Positions 10,815 through 21,000 of a stretch of DNA of 64,000 bases are shown here, piece after piece. The notes below the pieces were generated by a model. The model was not told the DNA's origin. It saw only the letters and a list, made by a program, of their open reading frames with translations, and made no database searches. Position 1 is the first letter of the stretch; every line of letters starts with the position of its first letter. The translations under genes and the position numbers were made by a program. Source of the DNA: Parelaphostrongylus tenuis. Taxonomy: Eukaryota > Nematoda > Chromadorea > Rhabditida > Metastrongylidae. The stretch spans positions 1-64,000 of the forward strand of contig JAHQIW010006261.1 of assembly GCA_019055375.1 (NCBI GenBank). The letters are read 5' to 3'.

Positions 10815-11425
10815 AAAGTTGAGTGATAATAAAATTTTGAACCGCGGGAGATGAACAAGCTTTCAGTAGTTTTTTCGGGACGCCTGCTAACCATCGCATT
10901 CTACCAAAGCTTTTGAATCAGTTATCATCCTTTTTGCGATACGAGGCATTGAAACTGTCATCAACCAATCGTTAAACGGGTTTCACCTAGTAAGCACATA
11001 TCGGCATATACCCAGTCAAAGCAGGAAAAGTACTGACAGAACAGAAGTCCCGGAAGTGCAGTGGTTAGCAGTGGCGTCTAGAAAGGTTAAGATCTGATTT
11101 TAACTCCTAGCCGAGGCTCAAAGTTTTGCACATCACTCAACAGTCTTGGATCTACGTGATAGTGGATTTGTTCAGGGACTTACGCTATCCACATAGAGAA
11201 ATGTACAGCAATCGTGCCTCGTCTATGAATTCGTAGAGTTTCGTGAAGTGGATAAATCACATTTTTGCCGCAGCAGTCGGCATTGAACTCGGTAAAGATG
11301 GAACGCAGATTCAACTGCCGCCGAACGAGATTCAGAGTTCTGCAAATTACTTAGCATTCTTGGATAGGTAGTACACCATAACAAAGTGTCTAAATACAAA
11401 TCCTTGTTCTGGACCAATCATTCTG
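10815..11425. repeat. R1-type foldback containing local repeat Y, copy 2
   Basis: A left - strand module (about 10840-10915, with GACGCCTGCTAACCATCGCA) and a right + strand module (about 11045-11117, with TGCAGTGGTTAGCAGTGGCG) make an inverted pair around a spacer. The right arm and its ~300 bp continuation are the second Y copy (about 11010-11425). Modules are degenerate and acceptor pairing is poor. Confidence 0.5.
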
Positions 11426-11479
11426 GTGTCAAAGAACCATCTTTCTTAAGAATTCCTGGTTTTATTCTGTTATAAGGGG

Positions 11480-12325
11480 AGAGAGGGAAAACCGCTTTTG
11501 ATCGCTGGAGAGAGACTCTTCATAGGAATAATGGTAGGCATTCAAAAGCTGAGACTTCAGGCTACAGCCCCACATCGCCGATTTTTCAAAAGATCCTCTT
11601 ATCACGCTGTGAAATCCACCTATGTACCAGAAGCGCAAATTTCTCGCTGGGAAGAGCTCTTTCTTTGGACTGTTAATAATCTTTCAACAGCTTAATCGCT
11701 TCTGGAATCAAACGCTGTGCTTTATACTAAAAAGACCGCTTCTCTGAAATGCAGCAGGTAAAATAAGCTCATATCTTCCGTTTCGAGTGTTACCTTGAGA
11801 CCACAGCTCAAATTTTAATATGCTTGGTAATAATTTTTTGAGCCACGTATGTCAGTGGTCTATTAAAGAGAGCTGACTTATAGAGCCCGATACACGTGTT
11901 TCGATCTTGCGATCTCGTCAGTCGGACAGTTACCCTTTCTCGCCTTTTGCCAATCTTGTGTGGGTGCGAAAGATCGAAACACGTTTATCGGGCTCTATGC
12001 CCTCTTTGATAGACCACTGACATGCGTGGCTCAAAAAATGATTGCCAGGCATATTGAAAATGAGTTCAGTTCCCATCTGCGATCAACAGAATCGATTACG
12101 CTATCGAATGATTACTAATAGTCCAAAGAAAGAACTCTGTTTGGCGAGAAATATGCGCATCTCCAACGAATGAACTCTTCTGTAGACGTCAAAAAAAGCT
12201 TTTTCGAGAACCGACGACATGGGGCTATAGCTTGAAGTCTCAGCTCTCGAATGTTTGCTGACATTCCTATGGAAAGTTCCTCTCCAACGAATGAAGACGG
12301 TTTTTCATTTGTCCTCTCATAACCG
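11480..12325. repeat. R4 element carrying a nested R5 insertion
   Basis: R4 ends lie at about 11495-11625 and 12185-12325, recognisable by GCTGGAGAGAGACTCTTC and ATGGAAAGTTCCTCTCC. The interior is interrupted by an R5 foldback at 11773-12062, so the R5 insertion is younger than this R4 copy. Confidence 0.55.
11773..12062. repeat. R5 foldback/MITE element nested in R4
   Basis: TTTCGAGTGTTACCTTGAG outer end. Inner arms TTTTTTGAGCCACGTATGTC and CATGCGTGGCTCAAAAAATG pair. CGATACACGTGTTTCGATC and GATCGAAACACGTTTATCG are a second inverted pair nearer the centre. Confidence 0.65.
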
Positions 12326-12394
12326 AATAGTACCGAATTCTTCCTACTTTATTGATTTTGATATCGGGGTTATAATGTTACAACTATATATCCA

Positions 12395-12550
12395 ATAGTG
12401 GTAGATGATTTACAAAATTTCGGACCTCGGACGAGAGTTGAACTCTCTTCTCACTTTGTCGTGGGCACATGCTAACCATTTCACTAGCGGGACTCCTGTC
12501 TCACTGCCATTTTTTCTGCGATACAAGATATCGAAGCTGTGAGAAAGTAG
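12395..12550 (-). repeat. R1 tRNA-like element, left arm only
   Basis: The - strand module at about 12418-12492 has a B-box complement (GAGAGTTGAACTCTC) and an A-box complement (GCTAACCATTTCACTAG). The inner flank TTTTTCTGCGATACAAG matches the R1 spacer of the 15600-16065 element. No right arm follows. Confidence 0.5.
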
Positions 12551-12561
12551 TGGCGAACGGT

Positions 12562-13195
12562 TCGTTTAGATTTTTTTGTTGGAGATCGATATTATTGATT
12601 GAAAATACCGATTGGCGTGCAGGTTCGTATTGATCGGTGTATTGTTGAGTCTCAGCTTTCGAATGGAGGTGTAGCCTCGAGTCTCAGCTTCCAAATGGCT
12701 TCTAACACTCCCATGAAACGCTCCTCACCAGCCAGTGAAATAGGTTTTCATTTGTCCCCCCTCCCAATCAGGAAGAACCTTCAACTCTTTTTATTTACTC
12801 CTAACAGTCTCTGTAGTCAGCTGAGGTCCGCGCATAGGAAGTCGCACAGTGGTTCTATTGAAGAAACCTATCGTATCAGCTCTGATACGACTTCTCCTTG
12901 ATAAGGTCCTCATTCTCTGATATTTCCCATAGGAAAACCAACCTTTTTTGTAGTAATGGCTGTGAAATCGAAATACGTAGACTCTGCGCCATAAGATGTC
13001 GGAAATCGCGCTCTAATCCATCATGCGTGCCCCGATCGACACACATTAATGCCATGGGCCATGTGTGGTTGGGGGCCTCGCTCGATTTTGCCGTGCACCC
13101 AAGTTGCTTGAGCTTTTTGTCGCGGATTGATATTGACTGAAAATATTGAGCGGCGTGCATGTCAGTATTGATTGGTGCTGTGTGTGTGCTTAACG
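12562..13195 (+). repeat. Segment bounded by ~80 bp direct repeats, with R4 half-copy
   Basis: About 80 bp at 12562-12645 recurs in direct orientation at 13112-13195, sharing the GAAAATA, GGCGTGCA and GTATTGATnGGTG blocks. Between them lies an R4 right-end half copy (about 12640-12775) and an inverted block (12870s against 13000s). It could be an old flanking duplication or a solo tandem; I see no LTR or coding signature. Confidence 0.4.
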
Positions 13196-13593
13196 AAGTA
13201 GGCAAATATGCCGTAATTGTGTTTCGAAATTATTATTCTTTCAATTTATTTTTACACAGCCGTTGTCGCATTCTTACCGTGTATGTCGTGAAATATTGGC
13301 GGTTCCTATTGTCTTTTCGTAATTATTTTTCCTCAAGATATCTCAACTTACACGAGTCGGTGACGAATTTCCAAAAGTAGTACTATAATCGAAATTTTTC
13401 TAGGTAAAAAAAAATTCATGGAATTTGGCGGTATTTAAATGTTAGTCGGTTATAGATAAATATTCGACCTCATTCGCTGGACAAAAATCATTTGTAGGAG
13501 CGTTAGTAATCATTCAAAAGCTTGAATCTCTGGTTAGAGCCCTAAGTTGGTCGGTTCTCTGAAAGAGCCTTTTATAACTCTGTAAAATTCGGA

Positions 13594-13850
13594 ATAAACC
13601 CAATAATGTGGAGTGGTGTGCAAAAATATTTGGGTTAGCCGGGATTCGAACCCAGATCTCACTCGTTCCGGGAGCGTATGCTAATTGGTGGTGCAACGGT
13701 TAGCATAGGCTCCCGGAAAGACTGAGATCTAGGTTCGAATCCCGGCTGACGCAAAGGTTTTTGCACAGTCCTCTACATCATTGGGTATACTGTAACATCA
13801 GACCACCGCAAGTGGCGGTCAAATAAAAAGAATTCTGGCCGATTTGGAAT
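13594..13850. repeat. R1 tRNA-like foldback, centre deleted
   Basis: The - strand module (13634-13685) and + strand module (13686-13753) abut with almost no spacer. Both have lost their 5' acceptor strand at the junction, so the two face each other as a near-perfect palindrome. The right module keeps GGTTCGAATCCCGGCTGACGC and the usual tail with the ACCGCAAGTGGCGGT hairpin. Confidence 0.7.
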
Positions 13851-14089
13851 AAAATTATCTTTCTCATAACCATGCTTTTTTTTTCTTGTCTCGTTTATAT
13901 TTCGCTGGGCAAAACTCCTTTCTTAGACTGTTGGCACTCCTTCGATAGTACATGTCTTAAAGAACTCAAAAATGTGATTGCTTTATGGAAGAGCTCTTTT
14001 GATAGCGCTGTAGTAGAAAGAAAATATCTGTATTACTCGGAATTTATAGTGATTAATGCATTTCGCATTGTTAAAATGTTTTCTATATA

Positions 14090-14412
14090 CTCAAGTGAAG
14101 AGTGGTGAGCAAAAACGCGGCCTCAGGCGGGAATCGAACCCGTGTTTCATCCTATCCGGGGACGCGTGCTCTAACCACTACACCTCCGAGGTACATTTGC
14201 CCGACCACTCATACTTCAACATCTCAATGTTAGCTAGCACCCATCAACCTTTGACAGGTATGTTCGGGTATGCAAATGGAATGTAAGAATGAGTGATTGG
14301 GCAAATGTGCCTCGGTGGTGTAGTGGTTAGAGCACGCGTCCCCGGATAGGATGAAACACGGGTTCGATTCCCGCCTGAGGCCGCGTTTTTGCTCACCACT
14401 CAATTCTCTTAG
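14090..14412. repeat. R1 tRNA-like foldback, GCCTCAG subtype
   Basis: The - strand module 14120-14192 and + strand module 14309-14381 are near-identical inverted copies with loop CCGGATA. The right module has acceptor GCCTCGG against CTGAGGC, stem CGTCC against GGATG, and B box GGTTCGATTCC. The spacer is shorter than in the 6921-7425 copy. The arms end in GCTCACCACTCAATTCTCTT on the right. Confidence 0.75.
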
Positions 14413-15004
14413 GTATATTGAAAATATCTGTGTTTTGCACCTCGCCTTGACAGAGCTCTTTCTTCAGATCATTAGTAGTCATTCGATAGCACAGGTTTTA
14501 GTAATTCCAGTACTATGCTTATTTTCTGGAAAGACCGTAACGTTGCATAGTAGTAGCAAAAATAAGATTGAGCTATAAATACCGGGCGAGCTTGTTTATC
14601 GGCCGAATGAAGGGCGGAGCTGTGAGTCGGTGCCCTGATGGGTTAGAGATATAGGGTGCAACGTATTTTCAACCAGTTTTTTTCTCTTCGCCTTGAAAAA
14701 AACTCCGTTCAAATCGATGGCTCAGATACTATGAGGTTTTCTCTACACGTTCATATGGTTTTCTTGCTTTCAGCGAACCTTACGCGTAAGGAAAATGAAA
14801 GCGCGCGAAGGGTGTGAAGCATCGTATTATTTTGCATGTTACAGCGTTTAAAAAAGTGTTTCGAAAAAGCGGCCACCCAGGTCGATAGCCAGAGATTTAT
14901 GCTTTCGATTGATTACTAGCATGCCTATGAAGAGATCTTTTTCAGCAAATTGAGTCGACTATTCATTTGGCACCGTCTAACAGAAAAGATGTGGGTTTAA
15001 AAAA

Positions 15005-15312
15005 GCGCGTGTGGCGCAGTGGTTAGAGGGGCCATGCGTCGCACTCGAGGTCACTGGTTCGATCTCGCGCTCATGGCTCACCAATCCATCCATCCCTCCG
15101 GGGTCGGTGAATTGGTGCCAGACAGGTCTCAGACTTGTCTGGGAGGATAAGCAGCACTAACTCGATTCAGCGGGAGGCCTCCGCGAGTCATTGTAAAGGC
15201 CAGATATGCATTCAGTCACCTCAAACGAAGCTAAAAATTGAAGTCGAATGCATGGCGCATCCATCAGGGATTGATCAACGTCGAGAGCTTTATCCTTTAT
15301 CTTTTTATCCTA
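15005..15312 (+). repeat. R2 tRNA-derived SINE
   Basis: One of the best-preserved copies. Head GTGTGGCGCAGTGGTTAGAG (A box), B-box-like GGTTCGATCTC, body with CAGACTTGTCTGGGAGG, and tail TTTATCCTTTATC. Useful as the family reference. Confidence 0.8.
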
Positions 15313-15599
15313 ACAGCAAAGAACTTCGACGTGTTAGTGAGACTGAAAATGAAAAAAAAATTTTTGCAAACTTTGTGTAAACTAAAATTTCCATGAGAAA
15401 AATACGTTGATCGCTCGTGACGAGATTGATTCGGTCTGTTTCTGAAGGAATATACTGCTAATTTTTTGAAATTAGTGTTTCGTTTTTGTTCAGATTTTAG
15501 GTACTCCCTAATTCTTCACATCTTAGTTTTTTTTATTGCAGGTTTTCTATATCATTTTATAAATTGAGTTGCTTCATGTGACATTTTTCACAGATGTAC
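15313..15599. other. No recognised feature
   Basis: AT-rich spacer; nothing recognised. Confidence 0.4.
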
Positions 15600-16065
15600 G
15601 AGAATGTTGAGTGGTATGCAAAACACTGGACAGCAGACGAGAATCGAACCCGCGTCACCCTTCTCGAGGCCACGTGCTGACCATCGAACTACCAACGCTC
15701 CTGTTCCGCTGTCACTATTTCTGCGATACAAGTAATCGATCTACCAGCAATCACGCGTCGTCAGTTTGGCCTAGCAAGCACGTATAGCATTGAACCCAGT
15801 TACGCTGACAGATTAAGGATACCTATGCTAAGCAGGACAAACCGATGGCGATCGGTTGCTGGCAGATCGATTACTTGCATCGCAGAAAGAATGGTAGCGG
15901 AACAGAAGCGTCGGTAGTGCAAATGGATAGCATTTGACCCTGGAAAGGGTTAGCGCATTCGATTCCCTTCTGACGTCCAAAGTTATGTATATCATTGAAA
16001 AATATCGGTTATATATTTGCAACATCATGCAACTGATAAAAGTGATTTAATAAGGAATTTAGGTT
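15600..16065. repeat. R1 tRNA-like foldback element, complete
   Basis: The - strand module (about 15628-15699) and + strand module (about 15907-15976, acceptor GCGTCGG against CTGACGT) flank a spacer. The spacer's own ends pair: TTTCTGCGATACAAGTAATC against GATTACTTGCATCGCAGAAA. The spacer also carries ATTGAACCCAGTTACGCTGA, the complement of the spacer motif in the 458-905 copy. Confidence 0.7.
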
Positions 16066-16099
16066 TTGAAATGGTTTTATTTGACCTCGTATTGCGGTG

Positions 16100-16390
16100 T
16101 TATGATGTGCCAATATACTCAATAGTGTAGAGTGCTGGGTAAAAAAGTTTGCTTAAGCCGGGATCCGAACCTAGATTTCACTCTTTCCGGAGCGTATGCT
16201 AACCGTTGCACCACCAACGCTCGTTCCGCACACCACTCTTTCTACGCTGCAAGGCGTTATTTGTCAACAGCCAACCGTCTACGGTCTGGCGAGGTAGTCG
16301 CCATCGACATTGAACCCACTTACTTAGATCTGAGTTCGAATCCCGGTTGACGCTAACGTTTTTTCACAGCACTCGACACCCTTGGGAATT
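16100..16390. repeat. R1 tRNA-like foldback, right arm truncated
   Basis: A full - strand module (about 16151-16221) is followed by spacer sequence and then only the 3' half of the + strand module (16326-16353, GAGTTCGAATCCCGG...GACGC) plus the TTTTTTCACAGCACTCGACA tail. Confidence 0.65.
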
Positions 16391-16480
16391 TTCGTTCTCT
16401 TAGAAATCAAACGACATTTTTTACTTAACATTGACATAGTTTTCACCAATGAATTTCTGAAGTTATTCAGTTAGCCCTCT

Positions 16481-16640
16481 GGGGGCCACCGTTGGTGGGA
16501 AGGCGGCGTCGCGCCGTCGCTTGCGCAATGCATAGGCAGGCAGCATCTGTCTGCCTGTGCGTGCATGTCTGGCTGTCTGCTCACCTTCCCACAAGACGCA
16601 GCACCGCCATTACAGTAGCTGGGAGAGTTTTGACGTCGCG
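16481..16640. repeat. GC-rich nested hairpin island
   Basis: Stands out from the AT-rich surroundings. GTGGGAAG (16495-16502) pairs with CTTCCCAC (16585-16592). Inside are CGGCG-TCG-CGCCG (about 16504-16516) and CAGGCAG (16537-16543) pairing with CTGCCTG (16551-16557). No open frame. It may be part of an unrecognised element. Confidence 0.5.
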
Positions 16641-16899
16641 CGGCTTGTCATGAAACGTACCATATGGTCCCTAAAGGGTTAGGTTTTTTTTCTCAACATA
16701 TTCTAGCTCTGGAATATTGATAATTATAGGGGAATACATTTTTCAAGAATGTTTAGCGCCTTACCCGAGATTGCTATGCCACAGCCATACACGCGTGTTT
16801 CGGAGGTCTCGCCCTCCTCGTCAGTGGCCCACGCCTCTCATTAAGCCCTGCACTGTAGCAAGGAAAAGTTAGTAGGCTTGGTACTTTATGGTTAAAAGA

Positions 16900-17705
16900 A
16901 GGTAAATGAAGACTGACCTCTTTTGCTGGAGAGGAACTTTTCATAAGAGTGTTAGTAACCATTCGAAAGCTGAGATTTTTGGCTACATCCCCACACCTCC
17001 AGTTTTCAAAAAAGCTTCTTTTGACGTTTTTACATAAAGAGATTCTTTGCGTATCAGACGCGCATTTTTCTCGCCGGATAGAGCTCCTTCTTTGAACTGT
17101 TAGTAACCATTCGATAGCGTAATCTGTCGATTTCGGTGCTGTGCCTATATATCTTGAAAAGATCGTTCCTCTGCAACGCAGCAGATAAAATAATTTGAAT
17201 TCGCATGTGCGGCCAAGGTGTACTCTGGTCATTTCAGATTTCGGTGGGCAGGGCGGCCTCGTGCGTTGACGCGATGGTAGAATAGACCTTGCCCTCGGTC
17301 TTTCGACATCGCGCCAGCGCATGTGGCAAACGTATCCAGTGGCACGTGAATTGGCCAAAGTCCACTTCGGTTCACACATACGAATCCAACTTATCTCACC
17401 TGCTGCGTTGCAGAGGAACGGTCTGTTTAGGATTTATGTACAGCAATGAAATCAGCAGCGATTACGCTATCGATTGAGTACTAATGGTCCAAAGAAAAAG
17501 CTCTGTCCGGCTAAATTATGCGCGTTTGAGGCTAGCTTTATCTCGGATTTTACAGCATAAGAGAAAAGTGATTTGAAACACCGGCGACGTGGGGCTTTAG
17601 CCAGGAATATCAGCTTTCGAATGGTTACTAACACTTCTATGAAAAGTTTCTCTCCAGTAAATGAGGTCGGTTTTTCATTTGTCCCCCTATAACCGCAAAG
17701 TATCG
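16900..17705. repeat. R4 inverted-terminal-repeat element
   Basis: The left end (about 16903-17030) and right end (about 17565-17705) are inverted partners, with TTTGCTGGAGAGGAAC against TTTCTCTCCAGTAAATGAGG. The core holds short inverted blocks around 17115 and 17465 (GATAGCGTAAT against ATTACGCTATC). A 201-codon - strand open frame crosses the left half but follows the repeat, not a protein family. Confidence 0.65.
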
Positions 17706-18037
17706 TAGACTCAGTAGTTTTACTTATTTTACATAGAAAAATAAGACAGAATAAAATAAATAATAACCAAAAAATCTCTACAATTTGCTTGTTAATGGAA
17801 GCGATTGTCCAGTAGTAATTTCACAGTAGGGATATTCCGTATTTATGTTTCGTGGCGTATGTTTCATTTTCTCTGAGTTTGCAGATATCTCATGACTCTT
17901 CAAATGTGTTTATGTCTGCAATTTTCTATCCTTCTGTAAAGAAAATTGCTTCAAAAATGCTGTATGTACCCGTTAGATAGAGAGTCGTCTCATTTTCGGT
18001 CATGGCGGAATTTTAGATATCATTTTCATTTGCAGAA
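17706..18037 (+). other. Upstream region of the SLU7 gene
   Basis: AT-rich, no repeat recognised. It ends in TTCATTTGCAG, a nematode 3' splice-site sequence directly before AA and the start codon. No TATA or other promoter element can be assigned with confidence. Confidence 0.4.
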
Positions 18038-18038
18038 A
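18030..18038 (+). promoter_or_regulatory. Candidate spliced-leader acceptor before SLU7 start
   Basis: TTTGCAG ends at 18035, two bases before the ATG at 18038. Nematode genes that receive a spliced leader commonly have an unpaired acceptor just before the start codon. It could also end a 5' UTR intron. Confidence 0.5.
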
Positions 18039-21000
18039 TGGCATCGTTCCGGAAGGTCGTACCCGCCTCAGCATTACTTCGTGAAGGTGGGGATGAAATA
18101 ACGGAAAAGAAGACCAGAAATGAATATCGTAAAGAAAAGGATCTGGAGGTTTGTCTGCGGACTTCGCTAGATTGGAACGTTTGTTTGGAAGAGACTGACT
18201 TTTTCTCCCATTTTTTTCTAGGAAGAACGAAAAGCTGGAACAGCTCCAGCGATGGTCGATGTGCAAACGGGACGCGACATAAATCCACACATTCCTCAAT
18301 TCATATCCCAAAATCCTTGGTATGTACCTAGTGACGGACCTACTCTTCAGGTGAATCATTTCCTATAAAATCGTTTGGTACTCATGTTTTCTTCAAAAAT
18401 GTTTCATGCGTATTGCGATTGGAAGCTTTATGTATGTCGTTGCAGCATCAAAGACCACATGCAGAGCGACAGAAGGATATGGCAACGATTGACCAGTGGT
18501 ATAAGAAGGGAACTACGGGGAAAGCTGCGACAAAGTTTCGAAAAGGTTTGTTTTTTTTATCAGGAACGGAGGGTTTGCTTGAACTTTTTTCATGTATACA
18601 GACCGCTTGATTTTTCTGTAGACGAATATTATCAGATTTGATTGTGTTTAATCCTTGCGGGGCCGTGGACCCAACCCTCTGCGTGTCTAACCTCCAGCGT
18701 GTTGTGTTCTAGCAATAAAGCGTATGGCGTGTGACAATAGCATCTAACCTTAGTGTGCTGCGCTTAACAAATTGCACACTGGGGTTAGATACCATTGTTA
18801 CACGCCGCACGCTCCATTGTTCAGCGCAACGCGCTGGAGGCTAGAAACGCAGAGGGTTGTGTCCATGGTGCCGTAAGGGTTAAAATGCCTAGTCACTTAA
18901 ATAGTGGGTGTGGCGTACTGGTTAAAAGTGCTGTACGATTTACACGTGGTAGATAAGTCGATGGTCGATGGTTCGACCCTGTGCTCAAGGCTTGTTGAGC
19001 CTTCTATTCTTCCGGAGTGGATGAATTTGTACTAAACTTGTCTGGGAGGATAGTAGCAGTGGCTTGACACATCGTTGAGTCATTGTAAAGGCCAGATACG
19101 CATCTAAGTTACCTCAGACGATGCTAGATAAAATGGAATGCATAACGCATTCTCCAGTGATCGATCAACGCCGAGAGCTTTATCTTTTCCTTCATCTCAA
19201 CCGGAAACTTCTTTTGTAGCTTCTATGATCGTCCAGTTAGCCTCTTATTATGCAGTTGACGTCAAACTGAATTTTTTTCTATTATTTTTGTGCTCATATA
19301 TAACTTTTTTAGTGTAGCTTATAGTGTTTCCAAGGGGCTGGAACTCTGCATATTTATTTAGTTTTCTCCACATTTTGAACAGTAATTTGTGGCCCAGTAG
19401 AGTTTTGCGTGTCACAGTAGATCAGCCTTCTCAGTGTTTTAGGACTTTTTCCATTTAATAATTCGCAATGAAGTTCTAAAGTAGAATATTTCGTGCTGAT
19501 ACTTTCTAGATAGCATTTTTTGCTATTTCTCATGAAGTCGGGCTTTACGCAGGACTGTACCACCTTTTTACAGCTACAATCTGACCTGACCGATTAGTGT
19601 AGTTATAACTTTGTGTGGAGTGCTAAGAAAATTATTGTAAACCTTTCCGGAACCGTGGGATCACCTCCAGTGCATCTCTAGCCCCAGCGTGGGGATCACT
19701 TGAATGTATGAAGCTCCAAAAGACAAAGCTTTTCGCGTTGATCAATCTCTTAGGGATGCGCCATGCACTTGTGTTCGATTTTTGATTTCGTTTGAGGTGA
19801 TTGAATGCATATCTGGCCTTTACAATGACTCGCGGTGGCCTCTCGCTGTATCGAGTCAGTCCGCACAGACAAGTCCGCGACCAGTCTGGTACCAATTAAT
19901 TACATTAAGTATTGTTTTAGTAGTAATATTGTTCTTTTCTTACTTATAACAACGTAATATACTTACATGTGGCATAGCAGGAATTTGTAACAATAATACA
20001 TTTGAAATAATACAATAATACATTCTATGTTATTCCACCCTGGTGGCCAGGGATGCAGAGGAGCTGGGTTCACGGTCTCGAATGGGTTCACAAAATCTAG
20101 GAATCCTTTGATGTAATGTGATGGAAAGTTGCGAGCTGCTCTTTTTGAAATATATACTGGAAGTTCATATATTTTTTTTTTTAGAATCTATGGGTGGCGT
20201 TTCGATGAGTCCACTTTCTCCTGAACTTCAATGCTATATCATACTTTCACTAATCCACTTAAAATTCCCTCCATCTAGTGACAGTTGATGCAAAAAACTA
20301 GTTCAGATGTCAATCTATTACCAGATTTACTGTTTGAGTACATATATGAAAAGGTCTGGAGAAATTAGTACAGGTATATTTCAAATGTTCAAATATTTTT
20401 TCTCATTAGATGTCACTAGATGTGGAGACATCGACAGAATAATTGAGTGTGGTATGATATAGTACACCTGGGCGGTACTATCCCTTGCCGCAACCCATTC
20501 TTCAATCCTCTGGAAGCAAGGCCTTGTTTGCTATTTCCCCAAGCTGTTGTCAATCATGTGATACTGTTTGTGGATGGTCTTGGAGAGCATTGAATTTGGT
20601 GGCTTTTGAGGAGCGAAAAGATGAGCAGTGTTGAAATTGAGATTTAAGTTATCGAACGACTATTAAAAATCTGAAAGAAAGCGATAAGACCTTGTTTCCA
20701 AAGGGGTGGAAAATTTGCTGTAATAAAGGAGTAGTACCGTGTGGGCTTTGAGGAAGGCGAAATCAACGAAACGTTGGCCATCGATTCTGTAGAAGATATA
20801 ATAACTTTGAGTAAGCGTTTTTTTTGCCAGTTCGTGAGATTGTTCTCATTTCTCATGCCGAGATTCAGTAAGAGTCAATCCTTTAATTCGTCAAATGAAA
20901 GTCATTTTTTCAGGTGCATGCGAAAACTGTGGTGCTATCGGTCATAACAAGCGTGATTGTTTTGAGCGTCCTCGGAAGCTTGGAGCTGCGTATGTTTATT

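Larger units (their letters stand above)
13445..14985. repeat. R4 element split by R1 insertions
   Basis: The R4 left end is at about 13450-13590 (CTCATTCGCTGGACAAAAATC). An R4-like interior and right end reappear at about 14425-14985 (GCCAGAGATTTATGCTTTCG). Two R1 foldbacks (13594-13850 and 14090-14412) lie between them. Reading this as one interrupted copy is inference from order and orientation. Confidence 0.45.

Noticed and set aside
14309..14381. Functional tRNA gene (Ser-like anticodon GGA)
   Set aside because: The loop has C at position 33, there is an inverted twin next to it, and the same module is repeated many times in degraded form; a repeat-derived tRNA-like sequence fits better.
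16774..17379. 201-codon open frame on the - strand
   Set aside because: It follows an R4 repeat, has no domain-like motif, and the homologous part of other R4 copies is not open.
18650..18883. CRISPR-like or satellite array
   Set aside because: The repeated motifs are inverted arms of a palindromic element, not regularly spaced direct repeats.
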